Source: an uncultured Maribacter sp.
GTDB lineage: Bacteria; Bacteroidota; Bacteroidia; Flavobacteriales; Flavobacteriaceae
Reading direction: 5' to 3'
DNA length: 64,000 nt
NCBI GenBank assembly: GCA_947504045.1
Contig: CANNFY010000002.1
Span: 124,001 to 188,000 of the forward strand
Shown: positions 17,379-25,843 of the stretch, in pieces
Numbering within the stretch: position 1 is the stretch's first letter
How the letters are laid out: every line of letters begins with the position of its first letter
Position numbers and translations under genes: made by a program
Notes under the pieces: generated by a model
Database searches by the model: none
Told to the model about the DNA's origin: nothing
The model's input: only the letters and a program-made list of their open reading frames with translations

Positions 17379-18155
17379 CTAATAGTCATTATTAGGGTAC
17401 CAATCTAATTGTATAACTTCTATTTTTGAGTTATTCTTTTGTACTATTTTTTTAAATTTAGCAACATCACTTACATTAGGTTTGCCTCGGTAATGATATG
17501 GGTAAACTTGTTTTGGCTTAAACTCTAATACTGCAGAGGCAGCACTTTCCTCTGTCATTGTATACGGTAGGTTCATGCAAATAAATGCTTTGTCTATATT
17601 TTGTAAAGCTCGCATTTCTGGAATATCTTCTGTATCTCCAGAAAAATAAATACGCTCTTTATTTATGGTAAGAAGATAGCCGTTGCCGCGTCCTTTTTGA
17701 TGAAATTTTAATGCTTCTTCTCTAAGATTATACATTGGAATAGCTTTAATATTTATTCCTTTAAAATCTTTAGACTCTCCATTGTTTACTATGTTAGTTA
17801 TTCCTTTTAATTTTTCTGGTAATTTATCGGCTACTGCCTTTGGGGCAATAATTATTGCTTTATTAAGAGGAAGACTTTCTAAGGTTTCAATATTTAAATG
17901 GTCTCCATGAATATCTGTTATTAAAATTATATCAGGGTCTTTTTGGTTTATAAAAGCTTTTGCACCTCCAACGGGATCTATGTATAATGTAGTGTTATCA
18001 GTTTCTAATACAGCACTAGCATGTTCAATAGGAATTATATTTATATTATTTTTTGTAGTTTTTGGTATTTCTTCTTTTTTTAAAGAATTGTTTTTAGGTT
18101 TTTCTTTACAAGCAATAACAAAAAAACATAAGGCAATTGAGAATACTGTTTTCAT
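17379..18155 (-). CDS. UlaG-like metallo-beta-lactamase-fold lipoprotein
   Basis: 258 aa. The N-terminus MKTVFSIALCFFVIAC is a lipoprotein signal with lipobox Cys16, followed by a Lys/Asn-rich linker. The rest has the MBL fold of the UlaG-like group: IEHASAVLETDNTTLYIDPVGG, the metal motif DIHGDHL (a variant of THxDH with Ile at position 2), RIYFSGDTED and YPYHYRGKP. It is probably an envelope-located Zn hydrolase of unknown substrate. The downstream GNAT gene on the same strand is only 1 nt upstream in transcription order, so the two are coupled. Confidence 0.85.
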   Translation of the reverse strand: MKTVFSIALCFFVIACKEKPKNNSLKKEEIPKTTKNNINIIPIEHASAVLETDNTTLYIDPVGGAKAFINQKDPDIILITDIHGDHLNIETLESLPLNKAIIIAPKAVADKLPEKLKGITNIVNNGESKDFKGINIKAIPMYNLREEALKFHQKGRGNGYLLTINKERIYFSGDTEDIPEMRALQNIDKAFICMNLPYTMTEESAASAVLEFKPKQVYPYHYRGKPNVSDVAKFKKIVQKNNSKIEVIQLDWYPNNDY

Positions 18156-18156
18156 C

Positions 18157-18648
18157 TTATTTAGTTTTATTAAGTTGTTTTGGGGTATTTACTACTAATT
18201 CCATTTTTACATCACTCCTTACATAGGGTAAATCTTTTTCTAATGCTACATGTTTAAAACCATATTTTTTATAAATATGAAGCGCACTATCTAATTTTGT
18301 ACTAGAGTATAGTATTATTTTTGTCCAGTTGTTTTTTTGCGCAAAATTTATAGCAAACTCTATAAGTTTTTGCCCAATTTTTAGGCCTTGGTAATTAGGA
18401 GCAACCGCCATTTTTCCTAATTCATAATTAGAATTGTCTAATTTAATAAACGAAAAACAACCAACAATATTAGTCTGGTATTTTGCCATAAAAATATAAC
18501 CCCCAGGCTTAATAATAGCTTCTTCGCAATTATCTAATAGTTTAGAGTCTTTATCTTCTACATGAAAATATTTATTTAACCAGGTTATATTTAAATCTTT
18601 AAACGCTTTAGCATACTCAGGTTTATATGGTATAATTTGTAAGCTCAT
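18157..18648 (-). CDS. GNAT-family N-acetyltransferase
   Basis: 163-aa acetyltransferase fold. The acetyl-CoA loop is seen as MAVAPNYQGLKIGQKLIEFAI (Q/RxxGxG/A type), followed by IYKKYGFKHV at the C-terminus, the usual motif B. I chose ATG 18648 (MSLQIIPYKPEYAK) rather than the listed TTG 18657. The acceptor substrate is unknown. It is the first gene of a two-gene unit with the MBL-fold lipoprotein. Confidence 0.85.
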   Translation of the reverse strand: MSLQIIPYKPEYAKAFKDLNITWLNKYFHVEDKDSKLLDNCEEAIIKPGGYIFMAKYQTNIVGCFSFIKLDNSNYELGKMAVAPNYQGLKIGQKLIEFAINFAQKNNWTKIILYSSTKLDSALHIYKKYGFKHVALEKDLPYVRSDVKMELVVNTPKQLNKTK

Positions 18649-18812
18649 TTTATGCAATTACTGTATTTTATTAAAGGTATAGAATTCATGTAAATAAAAA
18701 TAATTACAATTTTTTTTAACAAAAAAAATCTAAAACTGGTTTTCCTGCGTATATTTAAAAAACAAAACAACCAAAATTAAGAATTAAACAAGGTTAATTA
18801 ATTTTTTACATT

Positions 18813-19700
18813 ATGAGTGAATCTAAAAATAACAACGGTTTAAAAGTATTAGCAGGATTATTAGGAGTAATTCTTTTAGGAACTATTATTTATACTGTTA
18901 GTCTTTACCAAGAAAAGAAAAAGACAGAAACAGTTTTAACTAAAGAAAAAGAACTAGTAGTTGAAGATTTAAATAGTTTAAAGTCTGAATATGATAAAGC
19001 TATTTTAGAAAGCAATGCAACTAATGAGGAATTAGTAACTGCAAGAGATAATATTGCAAAATATATAGATTCTGTAAAATCTATGAAAGGGGATATAGCT
19101 TCTTTATCTAGATACAGAAGACAAGTAGGGGTTTTAAAAGCTGAAAGAGCTAAGTTATTAAAACAAGTAGATTCTCTTACACGTTCTAATACGCTAATTG
19201 CTATGCAAAGAGACAGTACGTATGTTGAGTTAGAAAAGCAAACTGTTTTTAATGATTCTTTAGTAGTACAAAACACACAATTAGCAGATGTAGTTGAAAA
19301 AGGTTCTGCATTAAACTTATCTAAGTTTTCTGTTGATGCTGTTAAAGAACGTAATAGTGGTAAATTAGTTTCTACATCAAGAGCAGGAAGAACAGATAAA
19401 TTTAAAATATGTTTTACAGTTGCAGATAATGTAATTGCTGGAGCTGGTGATAGAGAGTTTTTCTTAGAAGTGTTAGACCCACAGGGTAATGTTTTAGGAG
19501 AAAGTTATTCTAAAACTAATGAGTCTGGAGCATCCGTTACATATAGTAAATCTACTAGTTTTTATTATGAAAATAAATCTCTAGATGTTTGCGATTATAT
19601 TAACAAACCAGCGGGAGATTTCCAAAAAGGAAATCATATGGTAAATGTTTATGATGATAAATTGAAATTATTAGGAACTTCTAAGTTCACTTTAAAGTAA
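18813..19700 (+). CDS. Membrane-anchored coiled-coil protein, unknown function
   Basis: 295 aa. A short cytoplasmic start leads to one membrane helix (about 10-28, LKVLAGLLGVILLGTIIYTVSLY), then a long coiled coil (about 30-155, rich in Lys/Glu/Leu). A C-terminal globular beta domain follows (about 190-295, FKICFTVADNVIAGAGDREFFLEVLDPQGNVLGES). The overall plan suggests an envelope structural or stalk protein facing the periplasm. I do not recognise a named family. It is monocistronic, with a 155-bp AT-rich upstream gap in which I see no clear promoter, and it has a strong terminator. Confidence 0.7.
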   Translation: MSESKNNNGLKVLAGLLGVILLGTIIYTVSLYQEKKKTETVLTKEKELVVEDLNSLKSEYDKAILESNATNEELVTARDNIAKYIDSVKSMKGDIASLSRYRRQVGVLKAERAKLLKQVDSLTRSNTLIAMQRDSTYVELEKQTVFNDSLVVQNTQLADVVEKGSALNLSKFSVDAVKERNSGKLVSTSRAGRTDKFKICFTVADNVIAGAGDREFFLEVLDPQGNVLGESYSKTNESGASVTYSKSTSFYYENKSLDVCDYINKPAGDFQKGNHMVNVYDDKLKLLGTSKFTLK

Positions 19701-19731
19701 TAAGAAGATAACACACTATCCATTAATATTT

Positions 19732-19765
19732 AAGAGCCAATCATTAATTTGATTGGCTCTTTTAT
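19732..19765. terminator. Bidirectional terminator
   Basis: The 12-bp perfect stem AAGAGCCAATCA / TGATTGGCTCTT with a TTAATT loop lies between the coiled-coil gene and the convergent fumarase gene. Confidence 0.92.
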
Positions 19766-19794
19766 TATATATGCTATGTGTAAAAAACTATAGT

Positions 19795-21192
19795 TTATTT
19801 TAAACTACCTACCATATTTTCTGGTTTAACCCAAGCATCATAATCTTCTGCAGATACATAGCCTAAGTTTATAGCTTCTTCTTTTAATGTAGTTCCATTT
19901 TTATGAGCAGTATTTGCAATTTCAGCAGCCTTGTAATAACCAATTTTAGTGTTTAAAGCTGTAACAAGCATTAAAGAGTTATTAAGTAGCTCTTTAATAA
20001 CTCCATGGTTTGGTTCTATACCAGATGCGCAATTAACATCAAAACTAACACATGCATCTCCTATAAGTTGTGCAGATTGTAAAATATTAGCCGCCATCAT
20101 TGGTTTAAAAACATTCAATTCATAATGTCCTTGTGTACCACCAATTGTAACAGCAACATCATTACCCATTACTTGCGCACAAACCATTGTAAGGGCTTCG
20201 CACTGTGTTGGGTTTACTTTTCCAGGCATAATAGAACTACCAGGTTCATTTGCAGGTATAATTATTTCACCAATACCAGATCGTGGGCCAGATGCCATCA
20301 TTCTAATATCATTAGCAATTTTATTTAATGAAACAGCTAATTGTTTAAGTGCTCCGTGGCTTTCTACAATTGCATCATGTGCAGCAAGTGCTTCAAATTT
20401 ATTTTCTGCAGTTATAAAAGGTAATTTAGAAAATTCTGCAATGTATTTTGCAACTAAAACGTCATATCCTTTTGGAGTATTTAAACCTGTACCAACAGCT
20501 GTACCACCTAAAGCAAGTTCACTTAAGTGAGCAAGTGTATTTTTTAAAGCTTTTAAACCGTGATCAAGTTGTGATACGTATCCAGAAAACTCTTGCCCAA
20601 GGGTAAGGGGAGTAGCATCCATTAAATGGGTTCTACCAATTTTTACAACATTGTTAAATTCTTTTGCTTTTTTTGCAAAAGTATCTCTTAATTGTGTTAC
20701 ACCTGGAATAGTATTTTCTACTATTTTTTTATAGGCAGCAATATGCATTCCTGTCGGAAAAGTATCGTTAGAAGATTGCGATTTGTTTACATCATCATTA
20801 GGTTGTATAGTTTTTTCACCTTCTCCTATTTTTTTTCCAGAAATTTCATGAGCACGATTTGCAATAACCTCGTTAACATTCATATTACTTTGCGTGCCAG
20901 AACCAGTTTGCCATATAACTAATGGAAATTGATTATCATGTTTGCCTTCTAAAATTTCATCGCAAACCGTTGCAATTAAATCTCTTTTTTCAACAGAAAG
21001 AACTCCTAAATCATGATTAGTGTATGCAGCAGCTTTTTTTAAATATGCAAAACCATATACTACATCTAATGGCATAGATGCTGCAGCACCTATTTTAAAA
21101 TTGTTTCTGGAGCGTTCTGTTTGTGCTCCCCAATATTTATCACTAGGAACTTTTACTTCGCCCATAGTGTCTTTTTCTATCCTAAAGCTCAT
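19795..21192 (-). CDS. fumC: Class II fumarate hydratase
   Basis: 465-aa TCA-cycle enzyme interconverting fumarate and malate, iron-independent and tetrameric. The lyase signature [13 protein letters not shown] carries the catalytic Ser loop. [19 protein letters not shown] and [19 protein letters not shown] are active-site segments, and GTAVGTG is also conserved. The length is normal for FumC. The related argininosuccinate lyase and aspartase are less likely given the fumarase-type NMN region. It is monocistronic, divergent from a small membrane protein gene. Confidence 0.95.
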   Translation of the reverse strand: MSFRIEKDTMGEVKVPSDKYWGAQTERSRNNFKIGAAASMPLDVVYGFAYLKKAAAYTNHDLGVLSVEKRDLIATVCDEILEGKHDNQFPLVIWQTGSGTQSNMNVNEVIANRAHEISGKKIGEGEKTIQPNDDVNKSQSSNDTFPTGMHIAAYKKIVENTIPGVTQLRDTFAKKAKEFNNVVKIGRTHLMDATPLTLGQEFSGYVSQLDHGLKALKNTLAHLSELALGGTAVGTGLNTPKGYDVLVAKYIAEFSKLPFITAENKFEALAAHDAIVESHGALKQLAVSLNKIANDIRMMASGPRSGIGEIIIPANEPGSSIMPGKVNPTQCEALTMVCAQVMGNDVAVTIGGTQGHYELNVFKPMMAANILQSAQLIGDACVSFDVNCASGIEPNHGVIKELLNNSLMLVTALNTKIGYYKAAEIANTAHKNGTTLKEEAINLGYVSAEDYDAWVKPENMVGSLK

Positions 21193-21215
21193 TTTTAATA
21201 ATGTTTTATTTGTAT

Positions 21216-21223
21216 CAAAGGTA
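21216..21223 (-). promoter_or_regulatory. TAnnTTTG -7 box of fumC
   Basis: On the minus strand TACCTTTG matches the consensus exactly and lies 23 nt before the fumC ATG. Confidence 0.5.
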
Positions 21224-21261
21224 GGGGTTTATAGATTTATTTCCATTTTTTTTAAATTTGA

Positions 21262-21294
21262 TTTGCACTATTAGTGTATTTAAAAGTATCTTTG
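21262..21294 (+). promoter_or_regulatory. Promoter of the 58-aa membrane protein
   Basis: TTTG (21262-21265), a 21-nt spacer and TATCTTTG (21287-21294) give a full match to the Bacteroidota -33/-7 consensus, 20 nt before the ATG at 21315. Confidence 0.6.
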
Positions 21295-21314
21295 TAATGT
21301 TAATATTATATATC

Positions 21315-21491
21315 ATGTTTGACTTTGACCAATATTTAGGATTTTTATCATTTTTAACCATATTAACCATAGGTTTTTGGTTAATGATTTTTTTACTAAC
21401 ATTTGTTATACCTTACTGGTTATTTGGTAATATTAAAGAATTATTAAAAGAAAAGAGAGACGCCAAAAAAGCAGCTCGTAATAACGCATAA
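21315..21491 (+). CDS. Small membrane protein with basic tail
   Basis: 58 aa starting at ATG 21315 (MFDFDQYLGFLSF); the longer listed ORF from 21258 would run through the promoter. One long hydrophobic stretch (about 9-39, LSFLTILTIGFWLMIFLLTFVIPYWLF) spans the membrane once or as a hairpin. It is followed by a strongly basic tail (KELLKEKRDAKKAARNNA). A good promoter in front and a perfect terminator behind make it a real single-gene unit. No function is known to me. Confidence 0.7.
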   Translation: MFDFDQYLGFLSFLTILTIGFWLMIFLLTFVIPYWLFGNIKELLKEKRDAKKAARNNA

Positions 21492-21493
21492 AT

Positions 21494-21527
21494 AAAAAAA
21501 GGAAGTCTTTAAAGACTTCCTTTTTTT
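21494..21527. terminator. Bidirectional terminator
   Basis: The perfect palindrome AAAAAAAGGAAGTC-TTTAAA-GACTTCCTTTTTTT forms a 14-bp stem between the small membrane protein gene and the convergent 219-aa membrane protein gene. Confidence 0.92.
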
Positions 21528-21545
21528 ATTATAATTAAATTGGTG

Positions 21546-22205
21546 TTACCAATTATGTAGTGTGTTTTGAAAGTTTTTAAAGCATTTTTCTAAATTATTG
21601 GTAGAAAGTTTTCTGTTTATAATTTCTGACCAAGAATATTTTTTATAAATATCTTCTTCTTCTCTAGGAAGCTCTTCTACAGCAAATTCTTTTTCGTTTT
21701 TAATTTTTTGTTTTTGTTTAAGAATTTTTAATTCTTTTTCCATAGCCTCTATATCTATGCCATGAACATATCTGTCATATAGTTTAATACGTATAAAATA
21801 TACAATAGGGATTACTACCATACAAATTGGTATTACCCACCAAATATTTTCTGTGTCTACAATATCATCGGAATCAACTAAAACTTCTACTAATTGAAAT
21901 GTATACATAGCTATAGGTATAATTAGTATGTGATACCACCAATTTTTAGAAGTCATAAACCATATAATTAATAGATATAATGGAATAACTTTGTTCATAA
22001 TAAACCAAACATAAGTTGATACATCTGGAAAGCCGTTATTTCCTATTTTTACACCTAAAATTGTTATTACAGCATTAGGGTCTTCAGGTAAATAGTCATA
22101 AATTTTAAATAAAAATGGTGATATAGCTATGAAAAACACAAAAAAGGACTCTAGAATAATCCTTGTCTTTGCTTTTTTACTTGAAGTTGTATTATTATTA
22201 ATCAT
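21546..22205 (-). CDS. Multi-pass membrane protein, unknown function
   Basis: 219 aa. A basic N-terminus precedes four hydrophobic helices (about residues 17-36, 66-84, 89-108 and 122-140). A long charged cytoplasmic tail follows (about 145-219), with a Lys/Glu-rich helix (MEKELKILKQKQKIKNEKEF). I do not recognise a family. A hairpin sits 3 nt before its start codon, and a terminator for the upstream lipoprotein gene separates it from that gene. Confidence 0.7.
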   Translation of the reverse strand: MINNNTTSSKKAKTRIILESFFVFFIAISPFLFKIYDYLPEDPNAVITILGVKIGNNGFPDVSTYVWFIMNKVIPLYLLIIWFMTSKNWWYHILIIPIAMYTFQLVEVLVDSDDIVDTENIWWVIPICMVVIPIVYFIRIKLYDRYVHGIDIEAMEKELKILKQKQKIKNEKEFAVEELPREEEDIYKKYSWSEIINRKLSTNNLEKCFKNFQNTLHNW

Positions 22206-22208
22206 TAT

Positions 22209-22231
22209 GTTAGAAGTTCTTATCTCCTAAC
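22209..22231 (-). promoter_or_regulatory. Hairpin next to the start codon
   Basis: On the minus strand GTTAGGAG-ATAAGAA-CTTCTAAC forms an 8-bp stem (one G-U) with a 7-nt loop, ending 3 nt before the ATG of the 219-aa membrane protein. The 5' arm contains the Shine-Dalgarno-like AGGAG. It may control initiation or mRNA stability. Confidence 0.5.
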
Positions 22232-22257
22232 GACTAATATTCAAAAAAATTATAAAA

Positions 22258-22284
22258 AAAAAGACAATTTAACATTGTCTTTTT
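22258..22284 (-). terminator. Terminator of the 44-aa lipoprotein gene
   Basis: The stem AAAAAGACAAT / ATTGTCTTTTT with a 5-nt loop has an A tract on the plus strand that gives a long T run on the minus strand. It lies 6 nt beyond the stop of the short lipoprotein gene. Confidence 0.85.
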
Positions 22285-22289
22285 ATTGA

Positions 22290-22424
22290 TTAACTTTTCT
22301 TTTTAAATTTACTTTTATCTATACCTTGTTCGTACAGTTGATCATCTTCTGATGCGTTGTTTGGGGAACAAGAAAAAGCCATTAATGTAACCAGTGCAGC
22401 AAAGGCAAAAATAATTTTTTTCAT
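22290..22424 (-). CDS. Small lipoprotein, 44 aa (absent from ORF track)
   Basis: The minus-strand ORF encodes 44 aa starting MKKIIFAFAALVTLMAFSC, a textbook lipoprotein signal with lipobox AFSC (Cys19). A 25-residue mature tail follows, starting acidic (NNASEDD) and ending in a basic run (DKSKFKKKS). A near-consensus -7 box (TACTTTCG, 22473-22466) lies about 40 nt upstream and a clean terminator follows, so it is its own transcription unit. The function is unknown. Similar tiny lipoproteins with a charged C-terminus occur in flavobacteria as far as I recall. Confidence 0.8.
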   Translation of the reverse strand: MKKIIFAFAALVTLMAFSCSPNNASEDDQLYEQGIDKSKFKKKS

Positions 22425-22465
22425 TTTGATAAGTATTTTAGTTAGACATGGAGTTATTCTAAAAG

Positions 22466-22473
22466 CGAAAGTA
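22466..22473 (-). promoter_or_regulatory. Likely -7 box of the small lipoprotein gene
   Basis: Minus-strand TACTTTCG matches TAnnTTTG at 7 of 8 positions and lies about 41 nt before the ATG. The rest of 22425-22594 is AT-rich and shows no other feature. Confidence 0.4.
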
Positions 22474-22594
22474 ACTAAAAAAATAATTAAAATTACATTT
22501 AAACGTTAAAATTTAGCACTTTATCGGTAAAAAATGCTTTTTGTCGAAGTTGTAGAACGCTAATTACTAAGGTGAATTTTAAGATTAATAGATT

Positions 22595-23002
22595 CTATAT
22601 TAGCAGTTGACGGTTGGTATTATTTATAATTTCTATGGTAATTTTGGTAGTATCTTCAGGTAAATAAGAAGGTATTTTTTCTGGCCATTCCATAAATATC
22701 CAGGCTTTAGAGTTTAAATAATCTTCTAAACCAAAATCTAAGGCTTCATTTTCATCATTTAGTCTGTAAAAGTCAAAATGATAAGCAGTTAACTCTCCAT
22801 TCGTATTTTCATATTCATTTACAATGCCAAAAGTAGGACTATTGGTAGTATCATTAACGCCAAGTTGTTTTACTATTTCTTTAATTAAAGTTGTTTTACC
22901 AGCTCCCATTTCGCCATAAAATGCTATCCTTTTTGAAGGAACATTTCTTAAAATTTCTTCTGCAACTTCTTTTAATTGATTTTCTGAATATATTATGTTC
23001 AT
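22595..23002 (-). CDS. tsaE: tRNA t6A biosynthesis ATPase TsaE
   Basis: 135-aa P-loop ATPase of the TsaB/TsaD/TsaE complex that makes N6-threonylcarbamoyladenosine at position 37 of ANN-decoding tRNAs. Walker A is GEMGAGKTT (about 30-38), followed by the conserved SPTFGIVNEYE segment, the HFDFYRL motif and the WPEKIPSYLP stretch that ends the core. The length is typical. It follows porX by 7 nt on the same strand, so the two are co-transcribed. Confidence 0.95.
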   Translation of the reverse strand: MNIIYSENQLKEVAEEILRNVPSKRIAFYGEMGAGKTTLIKEIVKQLGVNDTTNSPTFGIVNEYENTNGELTAYHFDFYRLNDENEALDFGLEDYLNSKAWIFMEWPEKIPSYLPEDTTKITIEIINNTNRQLLI

Positions 23003-23009
23003 TTATAAT

Positions 23010-24554
23010 TTATTTTGGCTCTAATACAACAAAAGGTATAATCATTTCTTCTAACGAAACACCACCATGTTGATAGGTATTTCTATAATATTTTACGTAG
23101 TGATTATAATTGTTTGGATAAGCAAAAAACATATCATTTTTTGCAAAAATAAAAGAACTACTCATATTTATACTTGGTAATTGTATGTTTTTTGGACTAG
23201 TTGCCGCAAAAACTTCTTTGTTTTCATAGCTTAAACTTCTTCCAGTTTTATATCTTAAATTTAAGCTAGTGTCTTTATCACCAATAACTTTTGATGGTTG
23301 CTTAACATTTATTGTTCCGTGATCTGTAGTGATAATAAGTTTCATTCCCATAACTTGGGCTTGCTGAATTATTTCTAATAGAGGGGAATTTTTAAACCAA
23401 CTTTGTGTTAGAGATCTATATGCTTTATCATTAGAAGCAAGTTCTTTAATTACTTCCATTTCTGTTTTGGAGTGCGAAAGCATGTCTACAAAGTTGTAAA
23501 CAATGGCAGTAAGGTCATTTTCTTTTTGCGATTTAAAATTTTGAGAAAGCTGTTTTCCTTGTTTTAAACTACTTATTTTATGGTATTCCCACTTTATATC
23601 TAACCCTAAACGTTTTATTTGGTTTTCAAGAAATTTATCTTCATAAAGGTTTTTACCACCTTCATCAGTATCGTTTTTCCACCAATCAGGATGTCTTTTT
23701 TCCATTTCTAAAGGTGTAAGTCCAGAAAAAATAGAATTTCTTGCATATTGTGTGGCAGTTGGTAGTATACTAAAATAACAGTTTTCTTTAGTTTTTTTAT
23801 AGAATGAGTTTACAGTATCTTCAAAAGCACACCATTGGTCTAGCCTTAAATTATCTATAACAACTAAAAGTGTTTTGTTATTTTTAAGTTCTGGTACAAC
23901 CCATTTTTTAAACAACGTATGCGATAAAACAGGTGCTTCGGTATTTGTAAACCAATCTTCATACTCTTTATCAATAAATTTAGCAAATTGGTTATTAGCT
24001 TCTATTTTTTGAGACTCTAAAATTTCGAACATACTGCTATCCTCAATTTCTTCTAATTGCAATTCCCAATAAATAAGTTTTTTATACAACTCTATCCATT
24101 CTTCTTTAGAGTTTACCATGGCTAAATCTGTGGCAATTTTTCTAAATTCTTGTTGGTAATTAGAAGTAGTTTTTTCCGAAACTAAACGCGAATGGTCTAA
24201 ATTCTTTTTTAAAGACAGTAAAATCTGATTTGGATTTACTGGTTTTATAAGATAATCTGCAATTTTTGAACCTATAGCTTCTTCCATAATAAGTTCTTCT
24301 TCACTTTTAGTAATCATTACAACAGGTAAAGAGGAGTTTGCTATTTTTAGTTCGTTTAGAGTTTCTAGACCAGAAATTCCCGGCATATTTTCATCTAAAA
24401 AAACTATATCTACAGGTGTTTCTTTAAGTTCGTCTAAAGCTTCTTGACCGCTTTTGCAGGTAATAACAGTGTAATTCTTGGCTTCTAAAAATAGAATATG
24501 GGGTTTTAATAAATCTATCTCATCATCTACCCAAAGTATTGTTATCTTGTTCAT
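23010..24554 (-). CDS. porX: PorX-type response regulator with PglZ domain
   Basis: 514 aa. An N-terminal CheY receiver (about 3-120) has D10/D11 and phospho-acceptor D54 (VFLDENMPG), T81 and K103 (LIKPVN). A helical linker leads to a C-terminal alkaline-phosphatase-superfamily PglZ domain (about 205-510, LLVVIDNLRLDQW, GLTPLEMEKRHP, IITTDHGTINV). This layout is that of PorX, which with the kinase PorY controls type IX secretion genes, acts with an ECF factor, and in some species hydrolyses (oligo)nucleotides. PorY and the T9SS structural genes are not in the window. Confidence 0.92.
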   Translation of the reverse strand: MNKITILWVDDEIDLLKPHILFLEAKNYTVITCKSGQEALDELKETPVDIVFLDENMPGISGLETLNELKIANSSLPVVMITKSEEELIMEEAIGSKIADYLIKPVNPNQILLSLKKNLDHSRLVSEKTTSNYQQEFRKIATDLAMVNSKEEWIELYKKLIYWELQLEEIEDSSMFEILESQKIEANNQFAKFIDKEYEDWFTNTEAPVLSHTLFKKWVVPELKNNKTLLVVIDNLRLDQWCAFEDTVNSFYKKTKENCYFSILPTATQYARNSIFSGLTPLEMEKRHPDWWKNDTDEGGKNLYEDKFLENQIKRLGLDIKWEYHKISSLKQGKQLSQNFKSQKENDLTAIVYNFVDMLSHSKTEMEVIKELASNDKAYRSLTQSWFKNSPLLEIIQQAQVMGMKLIITTDHGTINVKQPSKVIGDKDTSLNLRYKTGRSLSYENKEVFAATSPKNIQLPSINMSSSFIFAKNDMFFAYPNNYNHYVKYYRNTYQHGGVSLEEMIIPFVVLEPK

Positions 24555-24562
24555 TTAGTACT

Positions 24563-24570
24563 TATATTTG
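24563..24570 (+). promoter_or_regulatory. TAnnTTTG -7 box of the HD-domain gene
   Basis: TATATTTG is an exact match 20 nt before the TTG start at 24591. A partial -33 (ATTG at 24538-24541) lies 21 nt upstream. Confidence 0.5.
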
Positions 24571-24590
24571 CGTGGTAAATTATACCTGTT

Positions 24591-25814
24591 TTGATAAAAT
24601 CTAACAAGCTTAAAATATTTAATGATCCAATTTACGGATTTATTAGAATTCCTAACACTTTAATTTTTGATCTTATTGCAGATCCTTTTTTTCAACGCTT
24701 GCGTAGAATTTCTCAAATGGGACTTTCTTACCTTGTATATCCAGGCGCACATCATACTCGTTTTCATCATGCATTAGGTTGTATGCATTTAATGAAAAAA
24801 GCAATACAAGTACTTCGTTTTAAACAAGTAGAGCTTACCAAAGAGGAAGAAGAAGGTCTTTTAATTGCTATATTATTACATGATATTGGTCATGGGCCTT
24901 TTTCACATGCTATGGAGCATAGTATTGTAGAAGGTGTACATCATGAGCATATTTCTTTGTGTTTTATGCAAGAACTTAATAAAAAGTTTGAAGGCAAATT
25001 AACTTTGGCAATTGAAATTTTTAATGGCAAATACCCTAAAAAGTTTTTAAATCAATTAGTATCCAGTCAATTAGATATGGATAGATTAGATTATTTAAAA
25101 AGAGATAGCTTTTATACCGGTGTAGCAGAAGGTAACACCAATGCAGAAAGGTTAATTACTATGCTTAATGTAATAGATGGAGAGTTAGTAATTGAAGAAA
25201 AAGGCATTTATTCTATAGAAAAATTTATAATGGCACGCCGGTTTATGTATTGGCAAGTATATTTACATAAAACAGGAGTTGCTGCAGAGCAATTGTTAAT
25301 GCGTATATTAAAACGTTCTAAAGAGTTAATTTTAAATGGTGAAAATTTAGAATGCAGTAAAAATTTAAAGTTCTTTTTAGAAAATAAGATTGATTTACAT
25401 AATTTTAATTTAGATACGCTTGTTAAGTTTTCTAAATTAGATGATATAGATATTTTATCTGCAATTAAGAATTGGCAAGAAAGTTCCGATTTTGTATTAT
25501 CTAGGTTATGCCAAATGGTTATAAATAGAAGGCTTTTACATGTAAAAGTTAAAACAGAACCAATTTCTCCAATTAAATTGGAAAAACATTTTACAAAATT
25601 TAAAGAAGATAATAATTTATCTAATGAAGAAACTAGCTATTTTGTTTTTACAGGAGAAATAAAAAATAAAGCTTATGATAGAGAATATCAGGCAATTAAT
25701 ATTTTAAAAAAGAACGGAAGAGTAATGGATATTGCTAAAATGTCGGATTATTTAAAAATAAAAGCTCTTTCTAAGACGGTTACTAAATATTATATATGTT
25801 ACCCTAAAGATTAA
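24591..25814 (+). CDS. HD-domain phosphohydrolase (dNTPase-like)
   Basis: 407 aa of the HD superfamily near the dGTPase/SAMHD1-like group. The metal-site residues appear in order: H in HHTRFHHALG, HD in LLHDIGHGPFSHAME, and the distal D in SSQLDMDRLDYLKRD. The start is TTG at 24591 (MIKSNKLKIFNDPIYGFI), since the conserved N-terminal motif KIFNDPIYGFI begins only 7 residues later and no ATG is available. The substrate is unproven, with nucleotide triphosphates the usual guess. It is divergent from porX across a 36-bp gap. Confidence 0.88.
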   Translation: MIKSNKLKIFNDPIYGFIRIPNTLIFDLIADPFFQRLRRISQMGLSYLVYPGAHHTRFHHALGCMHLMKKAIQVLRFKQVELTKEEEEGLLIAILLHDIGHGPFSHAMEHSIVEGVHHEHISLCFMQELNKKFEGKLTLAIEIFNGKYPKKFLNQLVSSQLDMDRLDYLKRDSFYTGVAEGNTNAERLITMLNVIDGELVIEEKGIYSIEKFIMARRFMYWQVYLHKTGVAAEQLLMRILKRSKELILNGENLECSKNLKFFLENKIDLHNFNLDTLVKFSKLDDIDILSAIKNWQESSDFVLSRLCQMVINRRLLHVKVKTEPISPIKLEKHFTKFKEDNNLSNEETSYFVFTGEIKNKAYDREYQAINILKKNGRVMDIAKMSDYLKIKALSKTVTKYYICYPKD

Positions 25815-25830
25815 TTTTAACTATTTTTCT

Positions 25831-25838
25831 TACTTTTG
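25831..25838 (+). promoter_or_regulatory. TAnnTTTG -7 box of lpxD
   Basis: TACTTTTG is an exact match ending 6 nt before the ATG at 25844. The GTG start offered by the ORF track (25838) begins inside this box, which argues for the ATG and for a nearly leaderless mRNA. Confidence 0.5.
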
Positions 25839-25843
25839 TGCTC

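Noticed and set aside
25838-25843. GTG start for lpxD
   Set aside because: It begins inside an exact TAnnTTTG promoter box, and ATG 25844 gives the normal LpxD N-terminus.
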